DNA of 64,000 bases from Haliscomenobacter sp. (GCA_016707205.1 JADJHZ010000014.1:62001-126000), one strand, 5' to 3'; shown: positions 45,881 to 55,917, numbered from the stretch's first letter. Numbers and translations are program-made. The notes: generated from the letters alone by a model not told the origin.

Positions 45881-47470
45881 ATGACTGACCAAACTACATA
45901 TTTAGCCCAAAATGAGTTAAAGACAATACCATTTGTTGATGCTTTATTGCCTTATACCGAGTGTTTTTTAGGCGCGCTTGAAAAAACAATTGACTCAATA
46001 GGTTTACTCGATAAATTACATGCAACACTTTTGCAAGAAATGAGTTTTGCCGCAGAAGTGATCCTGCAGGAAGAATTAGACAGGTATAAAAGTACTGGCC
46101 AAAACGGGTATCAAGAATTTATTGAAACAACTACTTTATCATTGGCAACTAAATACCCTGTATTGGACAAAATCCTAAAAACGATAGCCAATAACTACTT
46201 AATATACATTCAAAAAATATTCTCAAGTTTTTCTAAAGATTTTTATTTTATTGTAAATACCTTCTCTATAAAAGCCAATAACATCATTAAAGACATAGAC
46301 ACCAGTCTTGGCGATGGGCATAGTGGAGAAAGTACTGCCTTAATTACATTATCTGATGGCGCCAAGCTGATATACAAACCGCGAAATATTGAAGCGACTA
46401 AATCCTATAACCTATTTATTGATTGGGTCAATCATAAGTTAGACACCAATCTGAAAACCATAAAATGTGTGAGCCGTGAAAGTTACGGCTGGCTGGAGTT
46501 TGTCCATTATGAGTCCGTCCATTCTCCCGATGAGCTGCAGGAGTATTATTACGAGGCAGGAATACTCTTGGCAGTTACGCTGCTATTGGGAAGTAAAGAC
46601 TGCCATTATGAGAACATTATTGCATCAGGAAAGCACCCTGTTATTATAGATCACGAAACTATCATCCAGCCAGTTCTGTCAGATCAATCCATCCGCACTT
46701 GGGATGAGCAACACAAAGTACCTTTTGTTTCCGTTTTAGAAAGTATGTTAATCGTTAATCGGGATACAGGAATTCCACTAGAATATGCCGGATACGGTAT
46801 CAGAGGGAATGTAGAAGTCATGGATTTGGAGAAGAAAGTAATAAATCCCAATACAATTGATTCTAAAAGAGATACGCGTTTTGTTTTTAGAAAACTGGTA
46901 AAACAAAACATACCATTTTACAAGGATATAAACGTGTTTTCTAATAGTTACAGGCATTCTTTTATAGAAGGTTTTTCGGCTGCCTATGATATGTTTATGG
47001 CTTCGAGAGAAGAGTTGACATCTGGCAAGTCTCCGATATTGTTTTTTGACAATCAGATAATACGTTATGTGTGGAGGCCAACTTTTATCTATTTCAGGAT
47101 TTTGAAATACCTGAGAAGGGCATCTTTTATGTCAAGTTTTGAAGCATACAGATCAAAGTTGTATGAACTGATGTCAAAAGCTTATCAAAAAGGAGACGCT
47201 AAAAACTATAGATATATTCTCGAGTTCGAGATGGAACAACTATTAAATGGCGATATTCCATTATTCGATCTCAATAGTTTAGATTGTCATTTATGGGCAG
47301 ATAAGTCATTCAAAATTTTTGAGTACAATTGTATTGAAAACATCAGACAGAGAATAGGCTCTTTTTCTTCCCATCACAAAAATGAACAAATCGAATACAT
47401 TACCAATTGGCTGCAAATAAACACCCCGGCACGGGTCAATTTTAAGCTGGCTGAGTTCTGCTATAAATAA
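45881..47470 (+). CDS. Stand-alone LanM-type dehydratase (DUF4135), no cyclase domain
   Basis: A 529-residue protein matching only the N-terminal dehydratase of class II lanthipeptide synthetases. By alignment to known LanM motifs, key residues are present: DGH (D145, H147), the kinase Lys in IYKPR (K166), KDCHYENIIASG (D240, H242, N245), IIDHET (D257) and RYVWRPT (R395, T401), covering phosphorylation and phosphate elimination of Ser/Thr. It ends soon after GDIPLFDL with no LanC zinc domain; LanM proteins are usually about 900-1000 residues. No separate cyclase is in the window. It is AT-rich compared with the export genes. Confidence 0.88.
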   Translation: MTDQTTYLAQNELKTIPFVDALLPYTECFLGALEKTIDSIGLLDKLHATLLQEMSFAAEVILQEELDRYKSTGQNGYQEFIETTTLSLATKYPVLDKILKTIANNYLIYIQKIFSSFSKDFYFIVNTFSIKANNIIKDIDTSLGDGHSGESTALITLSDGAKLIYKPRNIEATKSYNLFIDWVNHKLDTNLKTIKCVSRESYGWLEFVHYESVHSPDELQEYYYEAGILLAVTLLLGSKDCHYENIIASGKHPVIIDHETIIQPVLSDQSIRTWDEQHKVPFVSVLESMLIVNRDTGIPLEYAGYGIRGNVEVMDLEKKVINPNTIDSKRDTRFVFRKLVKQNIPFYKDINVFSNSYRHSFIEGFSAAYDMFMASREELTSGKSPILFFDNQIIRYVWRPTFIYFRILKYLRRASFMSSFEAYRSKLYELMSKAYQKGDAKNYRYILEFEMEQLLNGDIPLFDLNSLDCHLWADKSFKIFEYNCIENIRQRIGSFSSHHKNEQIEYITNWLQINTPARVNFKLAEFCYK

Positions 47471-47524
47471 ACTACAACTCTTTGTATAAATCTTTCTTTA
47501 CTTTTTATAAATTATCATAGCGCC

Positions 47525-48733
47525 ATGAATATTTTAAGTTTACCATATTTTGCTGGTGGGATTTCACATTTAATTCCTTTGTATGTTTTACATCATAAAT
47601 ATTTTAAAAACAATGCGGGAATTAACAACCAGTTTTTGGTTAATAACAATTTACAGAATTTGCTGAAAATGCAGGGCGTAGATTGCGTATCTATGGATTA
47701 TTTTAGCAATGATGACCTGCAGCTCACGTCTAATGATTATGTGAAAGCGGCAGCGTATGTGCTGGAAAAGCAACAAGAGGCTTACGAAAAAGTTAGGCCG
47801 GCATTGATCATTGAAGATACTGCTTTTAGTTCCCCGCTGATTGCTGAAAAAAACAATATACCCCGGGTTTCGATTCAGCGTACCGGGATTTTCAGATCAA
47901 TCGATGAACGATATCGAAACAGCGGCCATGTGCACTCTTTGCAAAAGGGAGATAATATTGCAAGGGCTTCATTCGCTTCAACATCCAACAATTCAGAGGC
48001 GCCTTCATTTAATGACTCAGATACGCACTACTTGCAGCAATACACAAAGCCGAAAGTTAAGATTATTCCCGGAATACCAACAATTGAGCGTTTACCTGAC
48101 GGCATAGAAGATAGAGAATCCTATTTCTATTCAGGCCCCTTACTTATTAAGGACAAGCCTTCTAAGAATCTGTCAGGCAGGTTAGACGAATTCTTAAATG
48201 CTAATAAAGGAAAGCGGGTGGTTTTCATCACTACAGGTACAGTAGACAGAACCCCTATAGAAAATTTTATTGAGTTCTTTGTGAAACGAAATTACGCTGT
48301 AATAACTACCTGTAATTATGCGATAAATGAAAAATATGCGCAAGAAGTTTTTTATAATAAAATACTTCCGCTGCACAGCATCTGTAGTATTTCAGATTTA
48401 GTAATTCACCAATGCGGTTCGGGAATGTACCATTATCCCATAATGAACAACGTACCATCCTTAACTATTGGCACTCAATGTTACGATCGGGAAGACATCG
48501 CACAAAGATTACAGGAACTTGGCGTTTCTGGTCATATTCCTCACCCGGATGATGATCCGGACTACTGGAATGTTTTTCTCGAAATGGTGAATAGATTTGA
48601 AAATAATACATTGACAGACTTCGATATGATGAATCAATTGCGTATTGAAATAGATGAAACCGCGGCAAATTTCCGAATGGAAAAAGTTATTCAATATGCA
48701 TTTGCGCAAAATCGTGTAGCCATAGCGCGATGA
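47525..48733 (+). CDS. GT-B (UGT/MGT-like) glycosyltransferase
   Basis: A 402-residue glycosyltransferase of the family 1 type. The C-terminal donor-binding region is KILPLHSICSISDLVIHQCGSGMYHYPI, with SLTIGTQCYDREDIAQRLQELGVSGHI in place of the PSPG box. The N-terminus (SLPYFAGGISHLIPLYVLH) matches the acceptor domain start. It follows the dehydratase by 54 bases and probably decorates the RiPP or another cluster product. Confidence 0.8.
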   Translation: MNILSLPYFAGGISHLIPLYVLHHKYFKNNAGINNQFLVNNNLQNLLKMQGVDCVSMDYFSNDDLQLTSNDYVKAAAYVLEKQQEAYEKVRPALIIEDTAFSSPLIAEKNNIPRVSIQRTGIFRSIDERYRNSGHVHSLQKGDNIARASFASTSNNSEAPSFNDSDTHYLQQYTKPKVKIIPGIPTIERLPDGIEDRESYFYSGPLLIKDKPSKNLSGRLDEFLNANKGKRVVFITTGTVDRTPIENFIEFFVKRNYAVITTCNYAINEKYAQEVFYNKILPLHSICSISDLVIHQCGSGMYHYPIMNNVPSLTIGTQCYDREDIAQRLQELGVSGHIPHPDDDPDYWNVFLEMVNRFENNTLTDFDMMNQLRIEIDETAANFRMEKVIQYAFAQNRVAIAR

Positions 48734-48736
48734 CCA

Positions 48737-48823
48737 TACTGCTGGATATTTTTATTTTCAGGCGACTAGACCCTCTGGCTTTGGCAAGACGTGAAGGTCG
48801 CGTTCCAAAAATGTCCAGTAGTA
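48737..48823. mobile_element. MITE-like element, degenerate copy
   Basis: Ends TACTGCTGGATATTTTT / AAAAATGTCCAGTAGTA; inner region TAGACCCTC...GTGAAGGTCGCGTTCC. It starts 4 bases after the glycosyltransferase stop codon. Confidence 0.65.
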
Positions 48824-48963
48824 GGATCAGCCACATGGAAAATCGAAAGTTGTCTGTTGGTTAATAAATGTTTAGTCAACTATTTTAACGGCTTTGCCGA
48901 ACGCTGCTGCCGTATCCATCCGGTTAAATCAATGGGAACACTTCCCTGAAAATAGCTATAATC

Positions 48964-49716
48964 ATGACTGTAGAAGCTTTTTTCCTATGCTTTAATGAAT
49001 CGAAGATGATTGAGCATACATTGAACTATTACACCAGGTTTTGCGACAAAATAACCATTATAGATAATCAGAGTACGGATAACTCTGTTGCTATTGTAAA
49101 AGACAAATTTCCTGGCGTAATAATTGAAGACCTGGACACTGGCGGGGAATACAGGGAAGATATGCAAATTGACATACGAAATAACCGATGGAAAGATAGT
49201 GAAGCGGATTATGTGATTATGGCCGATATGGATGAGTTTATTGTAGATACGGACCTTGTTGGTAAATTAAAAGAAATGAAGCGGCAAAATGTAGCTATAC
49301 CCAAGGTTGTCGGATATAATATGTATAGTGAGACATTTCCCGATGATTACAATACCTTGATTATAGACCAGGTCACAAAAAAGTTTAGAGACAGAGATTT
49401 TAATAAAAACATAATTTTTAGCCCCAGTCTGGTAAAAGAAATGAACTTCGGACCGGGATCTCATTTTTGCAACCCGGAATATAAAGAAGGCATTAATCCG
49501 CAAACCAATCATTCTTTCGAGTTAACCCTATTGCATTTCAAATATTTAGGAAGAGCGTATCTGTACGAAAAGCATCGTGGTTATGGCAAAAGGATGAGCG
49601 ACACCAACCGAAGGTTCAAATTTGGTTCCATATACGAATTGGGAACTGAATTTGTTGACAATGCGTTTGATAAAATTGAAAAACATCTGCATAAGCATCA
49701 ATCCCCATCCGCATAG
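48964..49716 (+). CDS. Family 2-like glycosyltransferase
   Basis: A 250-residue GT-A enzyme: FLCFNESKMIEHTLNYYTRF and ITIIDNQSTDNS at the N-terminus, the metal-binding YVIMADMDEFIVD (DxD) at about 80-92, and a His-containing C-terminal part (LTLLHFKYLGRAYLYEK). It resembles the Glyco_tranf_2_4/GT92 group. It is the second glycosyltransferase of the cluster; together they suggest glycosylation of the peptide. The low GC matches the dehydratase. Confidence 0.82.
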   Translation: MTVEAFFLCFNESKMIEHTLNYYTRFCDKITIIDNQSTDNSVAIVKDKFPGVIIEDLDTGGEYREDMQIDIRNNRWKDSEADYVIMADMDEFIVDTDLVGKLKEMKRQNVAIPKVVGYNMYSETFPDDYNTLIIDQVTKKFRDRDFNKNIIFSPSLVKEMNFGPGSHFCNPEYKEGINPQTNHSFELTLLHFKYLGRAYLYEKHRGYGKRMSDTNRRFKFGSIYELGTEFVDNAFDKIEKHLHKHQSPSA

Positions 49717-49932
49717 GCGCAACGCATAGTCCCCGAAGCCAGGCTATGTGGTAAATTCCGCTATTTTTACTGCTCGCAAGTAAGCCCACGACCAATCTCA
49801 TGGCCTGCCCGGCAGGCGTGCTGGGTAGCTATCGGATCATATAATACGGAGACTGGCAGATCATTCAGCAAACACGGCAGAATTCTCCAATAACCAAGCC
49901 TTAAATTTGTAATATCAAGTAAATCGTTACCC

Positions 49933-50017
49933 TACTTGACATTTTGGGAACGAGACCTTCCAGGTTTGCCAAACCCGGAAGGTCTGAATGCCCGGAAAAC
50001 GAAAATGTCCAGGAGTA
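49933..50017 (-). mobile_element. MITE-like element, inverted copy
   Basis: The reverse complement of the 17884 element: TACTTGACATTTTGGGAACG at the left end, inner hairpin GACCTTCCAGGTTT / AAACCCGGAAGGTC, right end AAAATGTCCAGGAGTA. It lies in the gap between the modification and export halves of the cluster. Confidence 0.75.
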
Positions 50018-50137
50018 TGTAGATCGTACAATAGCTTCTAATTAGCTGATAACTCTACTAATAGAATGGCAGACGTATAAAAACCTTTTAAAAATTAGTC
50101 GCCGGAAAGTAAGACTATGTTACTAGTCGAAAACCAA

Positions 50138-50179
50138 AAGGTTGCGCCATTTACCTATTCAAGCGGCGCAACCTTTTTT
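50138..50179 (+). terminator. Strong rho-independent terminator
   Basis: AAGGTTGCGCC, a 16-base loop, GGCGCAACCTT and a T run: an 11-bp GC-containing stem. It separates the modification genes from the export operon that starts at 50244. Confidence 0.85.
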
Positions 50180-50243
50180 GCCGTTAGCTAAAAAACCTAT
50201 TTGATAAGAAATCAATTGCTTGGGTATAAAAACATAGCACAAT

Positions 50244-50768
50244 ATGAAAAAAGTACTATTCGTCTTGGGACACCTGAGTGACAGGGATATCGAATGGCTG
50301 ATCGAAAACGGTAGCACCCGCCTGTTACACCCCGGTGACTACCTGGTACGCCAAGGGAAATCCATCGAAGAAATCTATATTGTCTTATCCGGCAGCCTGC
50401 GCATTTTCCATGAGCAAAATCCCCGGCACGAGATCGCCCACATCGGCTCGGGGGAGATTATCGGGGAAATGTCCTTCCTCGACGACCGCCCACCCTCTGT
50501 GTCGGTAGTAGCCAATGAGGAGGTCAAGGTGTATCGCATCTCCCTGGAGCCGGTGCGCCAGTATATGGAAGTGAATACGCGCTTCGCGGCCCGATTCTAT
50601 TACTCCATCGCGCTGTTCCTTTCCGATCGCCTTCGCAAAACGACCAGCCGGCTTGGCTACGGCGCACCGGAAGATGATATGGACGAGCTCGATGCGAATG
50701 TCCTGCTGCAAGTAGGCCAAGCCGGATCGCGTTTCCATCGTTTGCTGAACAAATTCGCGGAAAGCTAA
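50244..50768 (+). CDS. Cyclic nucleotide-binding protein of NHLP export operon
   Basis: A 174-residue protein with a single cNMP-binding domain (about 20-125): LLHPGDYLVRQGKSIEEIYIVLSGSLRIF and the phosphate-binding cassette IIGEMSFLDDRPPSVSVVA, which has Arg in the expected site. No DNA-binding domain follows, so it is not a Crp-type regulator. Similar proteins are known in NHLP bacteriocin loci. It heads the export operon, 11 bases before the TolC-like gene. The cyclase at 59942 is the probable source of its ligand. Confidence 0.85.
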   Translation: MKKVLFVLGHLSDRDIEWLIENGSTRLLHPGDYLVRQGKSIEEIYIVLSGSLRIFHEQNPRHEIAHIGSGEIIGEMSFLDDRPPSVSVVANEEVKVYRISLEPVRQYMEVNTRFAARFYYSIALFLSDRLRKTTSRLGYGAPEDDMDELDANVLLQVGQAGSRFHRLLNKFAES

Positions 50769-50779
50769 AAGCAGAAATC

Positions 50780-52354
50780 ATGAGCTTAAAATACGTTTAC
50801 CTCTTGGGCATCGCCTGCCTGGAGGCCGTAATGTTGGATGCCCAGTCAACGCCACTGCGCGTTGATCTTCCAAGCTTGTATCAGCATACGCTCAACAATA
50901 GCCCGGCCGTGCAACGCCAGGAAATTCAGAATCAGATTGCTGAAACGGCCCGCCAGACGGCGCGCAGCCAGTTTGACTATGTCTTGTTCGCTGATCTCAA
51001 CGCCAGCCGCTCGGGGTATAATCTGCTGACCCCCGACCCGCGGCGGTCGGTCGTTGGAAGCGATATTCAGACCAATGATCTATCCCTCACCACACGCCTG
51101 CAGCGCACCTTCCGCAGTGGTATCCGCGCCAGCGTGGGCATGGACTACCAACGCATAGCCGACAGTTACCCGTTCACCGTGTTCAACGAAGAGGTCGGTC
51201 CATTCTTTGCGGACAATGCCGTCAGTACGGCCTTTTCCATTTCACAACCCTTATTACGGGGCCAGGGCCGCCACATTGTAACCGCCAATGAAAAGATAGC
51301 CGAAAAAGGTTGGGAAAGTCAGCAGGACAATGCGGCCTTCATCATCTCGGGTCAGCTACTCCATACCGTCAGTGGCTACTGGCAGTACCGAAGTGCGAGT
51401 GAATCCCTGGCGGCCTACCAACAAAATGAAGCCCGCATCCGGGCCTTACTCGAGATAACGGAACAGCTCGTTGCCGCCGACAAAAAGCCTAGCGGTGACC
51501 TGATCCAGATCCGCGCCGACCTGAAAGACAAAGAACGACAAACGATACTGGCCCAGCAAATGGTATTTGCTGCCCGCCTGGATTTAGGACGTAGCCTGGG
51601 TTTGAGCGCCACCGCTAGCGAAAGCCTTGGGCAGCCGGAAAGTCCTTTCCCCAACCTGGATGAACAAACGCAGATACCCCCTCTGGAAGCCCTGCTAGAA
51701 AAAGCGCGGCAGCAACGCGCCGACCTGAAAGCGCTGCGTATCCTGCTGGAGCAACAGCAAACGCAGATGCAACTTGCCAAAAATAACCTCAAGCCCCAGC
51801 TTGACCTCCATCTCTTTGGTCGCTACGGCGGCTCGGCGATGGGAAATGGAGTTGATCGCTTTTTCCGCGCACTGACGAATAATGAAGGGCGTCAGATTCA
51901 GTTCGGGGCGGGCCTCAGCTATCAATTCCCACTCAACAACAACCTGGCTCAGGCAAACCTGCTGCAAACGAGTCTGCAGATCTCCGATCAGCAGACGCTG
52001 CTCCGTGACCAGATCCGTCATATTGAGCTTAACGTCAGCATTGCCTACAACAACTACCTCAACAGCATACAAGTCGTAAACAAGGCCCGGCAGTCGCTCG
52101 AAAATTACGAAACGGTCTTTGCCAATGAACAGTATAAATTTCAAAACGGCCTCACTACCCTGCTCAACCTCATTCTGTTACAGGAGCGCCTGACTTTTGC
52201 GGAATTGGACCACATCCTGGCCCGGCAACAAAATGCCGTCGCGCTGGCTCAGTTGCGCTTCGAAACGGGCACCCTCTACGATGGCCAAAATCCCGGCATA
52301 ACCGACCAGGTTATTGATGCGTCCCTGTTCTACAGCCTGCCCGGTAACCGCTAA
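50780..52354 (+). CDS. TolC-family outer-membrane efflux protein
   Basis: A 524-residue outer-membrane channel with a signal peptide (GIACLEAVMLDAQS). It has two TolC-type halves of long coiled-coil helices (IQIRADLKDKERQTILAQQ; ELNVSIAYNNYLNSIQVVNKARQSLENYETVFANEQ) and the beta-barrel segments typical of the family. It would form the exit duct for the ABC exporters encoded downstream. Confidence 0.9.
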   Translation: MSLKYVYLLGIACLEAVMLDAQSTPLRVDLPSLYQHTLNNSPAVQRQEIQNQIAETARQTARSQFDYVLFADLNASRSGYNLLTPDPRRSVVGSDIQTNDLSLTTRLQRTFRSGIRASVGMDYQRIADSYPFTVFNEEVGPFFADNAVSTAFSISQPLLRGQGRHIVTANEKIAEKGWESQQDNAAFIISGQLLHTVSGYWQYRSASESLAAYQQNEARIRALLEITEQLVAADKKPSGDLIQIRADLKDKERQTILAQQMVFAARLDLGRSLGLSATASESLGQPESPFPNLDEQTQIPPLEALLEKARQQRADLKALRILLEQQQTQMQLAKNNLKPQLDLHLFGRYGGSAMGNGVDRFFRALTNNEGRQIQFGAGLSYQFPLNNNLAQANLLQTSLQISDQQTLLRDQIRHIELNVSIAYNNYLNSIQVVNKARQSLENYETVFANEQYKFQNGLTTLLNLILLQERLTFAELDHILARQQNAVALAQLRFETGTLYDGQNPGITDQVIDASLFYSLPGNR

Positions 52355-52412
52355 CCAGCTAACTCCTGAATATCGTATCCGAAAGTTTTTCAAGCTCAAA
52401 AAATTCTGACAA

Positions 52413-53681
52413 ATGGCTGCGCCAAGTTTCTTTAGAAAATCAGCACTGGAAAAACTCTCTACACCTGAAAAGCTGGATCAACTGATACAGGTGAGCAGCC
52501 CGCGGGCTTGGATTGCCCTATGCACCATCGGGATAGCTCTGGCTGCGGCCATTTCCTGGGGCTGTTTCGGGCGGGTAAAAACGAAAGTAAATACAGCAGG
52601 CATTTTGCTGGGCGGGGAAGTGTACGACGTCGTATCGACCTCCCAGGGGCAGCTCGTATCCCTCTCCATAGCCGTAGGTGACGAGGTTCATAAAGGGCAG
52701 GTCATTGCCACCGTCGATCAGCCTGAATTAGTACAACAGGTGGAAGCTGCCGAGGCCGCTCTGCAGGAACGGCAATACGAGCTTCAGCAATTGCTCGCTT
52801 TTGGCTCCAAAGATGGACAGATCCAGAACGACCTGATTGCGCAACAGCGCCTGAGTTTACAGCAGCAAATGGAGTCTTCGGAGAAGAACGTCGCCTTCCT
52901 GCGGCAGCAACTGATCGCCGAGCGCAACCTGCTCAATAAAGGACTCATCACCCGCCCACAGGTAGTAGCCAGCGAACAAAATCTGGCGAACGCACAAAAC
53001 CAAATCGAAAGCCTGCGCGCGCAGCTGGTACAACTGTCTTCCCAAGCGCTGAATACCGGCTTCAGTCAGGAGCAGCGTGTCACGGTAGTTCGCCAGCGGA
53101 TTGCGCAGGAGGAAATCCGGCTGGAGCAATTGCGGGAACAATACCAGATCAAGTCGGCCATCACCAGCCCGCACGATGGCGTAGTGGTGGAGGTTCTTTC
53201 CAGCGCAGGTACGGTGGTGGGTATGGGCAGTCCGCTCTTCAAACTGAAAAATGAACTAGGGGTGGCGGAAAGTGGCAAAATCCGTGGTATCCTATACGTC
53301 CCCTCGCAAGACGGCAAAAAAATCAAAGTCGGCATGGAAGCCCTGGTGGTACCCGCCACGGTCAAACCTCAGGAATACGGCTATATGAAAGCGAACGTAA
53401 CCTATGTGTCGGCTTTCCCTGTCACGCAGCAAGGCATGATGACCAGCATGAAAAATGATCAGCTCGTACAGAGCTTGTTGCAGATGGGGGCTCCCTTTGA
53501 AGTGTACGTGGAATTTGAAAAAAATGCCGAAGCCTACAGCGGCTACGCCTGGACGTCGGCAGCCGGACCCGACATCACCATCAACGCAGGAACGTCCTGT
53601 AACGGAAAAATCACGGTGCAGGAACAACCGCCCATCGCTATGGTGATCCCTGCTTTCAAAAAATTCTTTGACTTGTATTGA
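52413..53681 (+). CDS. HlyD-like NHLP secretion adaptor
   Basis: A 422-residue membrane-fusion protein. One inner-membrane helix (about 38-55, IALCTIGIALAAAISWG) is followed by a lipoyl half (VGDEVHKGQVIATVDQPELVQQ), a coiled-coil hairpin (90-235) and the second lipoyl half (KSAITSPHDGVVVEVLSSAGTVVGMGSPLF). This is the layout of NHLP bacteriocin system secretion proteins. It joins the ABC exporters to the TolC-like channel. Confidence 0.9.
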   Translation: MAAPSFFRKSALEKLSTPEKLDQLIQVSSPRAWIALCTIGIALAAAISWGCFGRVKTKVNTAGILLGGEVYDVVSTSQGQLVSLSIAVGDEVHKGQVIATVDQPELVQQVEAAEAALQERQYELQQLLAFGSKDGQIQNDLIAQQRLSLQQQMESSEKNVAFLRQQLIAERNLLNKGLITRPQVVASEQNLANAQNQIESLRAQLVQLSSQALNTGFSQEQRVTVVRQRIAQEEIRLEQLREQYQIKSAITSPHDGVVVEVLSSAGTVVGMGSPLFKLKNELGVAESGKIRGILYVPSQDGKKIKVGMEALVVPATVKPQEYGYMKANVTYVSAFPVTQQGMMTSMKNDQLVQSLLQMGAPFEVYVEFEKNAEAYSGYAWTSAAGPDITINAGTSCNGKITVQEQPPIAMVIPAFKKFFDLY

Positions 53682-53708
53682 TCAACGCTGTCCAAAATTC
53701 GGTTTGCG

Positions 53709-55910
53709 ATGCTAACTACTTTACAAAAGAAACTGACCGAAGCTACTAAGACAGGCAGAACCCGCCGGGTCAAAACCCCCACCATACTGCAAATGGAGAC
53801 CGTGGAATGTGGCGCCGCTGCACTGGCCATCATTCTGGCCTACCACGGGCGCAAGGTGCCGCTGGAAAAACTGCGCGTCGCCTGCGGCGTTTCCAGGGAT
53901 GGTCTCAAGGCTACCAACATCATGAGAGCCGCCCGGGCATACGGCCTGCAGGCAAAAGGCTACGCCAAGACCATCGAAAGGCTGAAAATCATGGAGTTTC
54001 CGGTCATCATTTTCTGGAACTTCAACCACTTTCTGGTGCTGGAAGGTTTTGGCAAGGATCGCGTTTACCTCAGCGATCCGGCTCAGGGTCGCTACCACGT
54101 ATCCAATGAGGAATTCGACGATTCCTTTACTGGGGTAGTCATTGACCTCCAACCGGGGGATACGTTCGAACGTGCCGACGAAAAGGAAACCCTCTATACC
54201 GCCCTGAAGCGCCGCGTCAGCAACTCCCGTGTGAGCCTGGCCTTCGTAGTTTTGGCGAGTTTGTTTTTGGTCATCCCCGGACTCATCATTCCTTCGTTCA
54301 CGCAACTCTTCATAGACCAGTTTCTGATCAATGGCCGGCAAAGCTTCGTGATGCCGCTGCTATTGGCGATGGGTCTGGTTTTCGGGATCAACGCGCTGCT
54401 CATCTATTTACAGCAATACTACCTGCTGCGGCTAGAGACAAAACTAGCGCTTGCTACCTCCAGTAAGTTCCTCTGGCACATTATGCACCTGCCCATTGCT
54501 TTCTTCACCCAGCGCAGCGCCGGAGAAATCACTAATCGCGTCAGCCTCAACGATAAGGTAGCACGCCTGCTCAGCGGCGACTTGGCCAACGCGATGCTCA
54601 ACGTCATCGTAGTCCTTTTCTACGCCTTGCTCATGTTCAGCTACGATGTGTTGCTGACTTGTATTAGCATTGTGATTGCGGGGCTGAACATCCTCAGTCT
54701 GAAATTGGTTTCGCGAGCCCGCAAAGACAGTAACCGCCGCCTGGTCAATGAGAGCGGCAAGCTCATGGGTAGTACTATGTCAGGGATCAGCATGATCGAA
54801 ACCCTGAAAGCCAGTGGCCGCGAAGGTGATTTTTTCACTACCTGGTCTGGGCATCTGGCCAAGGTGATGAACGTACAGCAGGAACTGGGCTGGCTGACAC
54901 TACGACTCAACATCATCCCACCTTTTCTTTTGGCCCTCAACTCGGCGGTCATCATCGGGGCAGGCGCCTTGCGCGTGATGGATGGCAGCCTGACCCTGGG
55001 TATGCTGGTGGCTTTTCTCTATCTGATGAACAACTTCATCCGACCGGTCAATCAATTGGTAGCGGTGGGTTCTACTCTTCAGGAAACGGAGGGCGACATG
55101 AACCGGATTGATGACGTGTTGAAGTACGGCGTTGCTGAAGAATTCAGCCGCCCCGACCAGCCCATGGTGCATGAAGACCACTTGCACAAACTCACCGGTT
55201 CGCTGGAACTCTGCAATATCAAGTTCGGCTATACCCAAGCCATGCCGGCGCTTATCGAAGATTTCAGCCTCTCCCTTACCCCCGGCAGCCGGGTAGCGCT
55301 CGTGGGCGGCTCGGGCAGCGGCAAGTCAACCGTAGCACGCCTGGTAGCCGGACTCTACGACCCCTGGGAGGGGGATATTCGCTTCGACGGGCAGGCGCGT
55401 CAGGACATTCCGCGCGCAATGATGAATTCTTCGATGGCCATCATCGACCAGGATATCAGCATGTTCAAAGGAACCATCAAGGAAAACATCGCTTTTTGGG
55501 ACGACACCATCGCAGAGCAGGATATTGTACAGGCAGCCAAAGATGCCCAGATCCATGACGTCATTGCGGCGCGCGCCCACGGCTACGACAGCGAAGTGGC
55601 CGAAAAAGGCTCCAATTTTAGTGGCGGCCAGAGCCAGCGGATGGAAATCGCCCGCGCGTTGGTACTCAATCCATCGGTGCTGGTAATGGACGAAGCGACC
55701 AGTGCCCTCGACCCCAAATCCGAAAAAATCATCATGGACAACATCAAACGGCGTGGCTGCACCTGCCTCATCGTAGCCCACCGCCTGAGCACTATCCGCG
55801 ACTGTGACGAAATAATCGTGATGAAGTTCGGGAAGATCGTCGAACGCGGCACCCACGAAGCGCTGGTAGCTCAACAAGGACTCTATGCCGAATTAATCAG
55901 CTCCAAATAA
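53709..55910 (+). CDS. C39 peptidase-containing ABC exporter (NHLP type)
   Basis: A 733-residue transporter in three parts. The C39 leader peptidase (about 22-150) has Gln28 and Cys34 in LQMETVECGAAALAIIL, His in FNHFLVLEG and Asp in LSDPAQGR. The six-helix permease spans about 170-460. The ATPase has Walker A LVGGSGSGKSTVARLVAGL, signature NFSGGQSQRMEIARAL and Walker B VLVMDEATSAL. It should cut the three precursors after Gly-Gly during export. Confidence 0.95.
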   Translation: MLTTLQKKLTEATKTGRTRRVKTPTILQMETVECGAAALAIILAYHGRKVPLEKLRVACGVSRDGLKATNIMRAARAYGLQAKGYAKTIERLKIMEFPVIIFWNFNHFLVLEGFGKDRVYLSDPAQGRYHVSNEEFDDSFTGVVIDLQPGDTFERADEKETLYTALKRRVSNSRVSLAFVVLASLFLVIPGLIIPSFTQLFIDQFLINGRQSFVMPLLLAMGLVFGINALLIYLQQYYLLRLETKLALATSSKFLWHIMHLPIAFFTQRSAGEITNRVSLNDKVARLLSGDLANAMLNVIVVLFYALLMFSYDVLLTCISIVIAGLNILSLKLVSRARKDSNRRLVNESGKLMGSTMSGISMIETLKASGREGDFFTTWSGHLAKVMNVQQELGWLTLRLNIIPPFLLALNSAVIIGAGALRVMDGSLTLGMLVAFLYLMNNFIRPVNQLVAVGSTLQETEGDMNRIDDVLKYGVAEEFSRPDQPMVHEDHLHKLTGSLELCNIKFGYTQAMPALIEDFSLSLTPGSRVALVGGSGSGKSTVARLVAGLYDPWEGDIRFDGQARQDIPRAMMNSSMAIIDQDISMFKGTIKENIAFWDDTIAEQDIVQAAKDAQIHDVIAARAHGYDSEVAEKGSNFSGGQSQRMEIARALVLNPSVLVMDEATSALDPKSEKIIMDNIKRRGCTCLIVAHRLSTIRDCDEIIVMKFGKIVERGTHEALVAQQGLYAELISSK

Positions 55911-55917
55911 TTGAACT

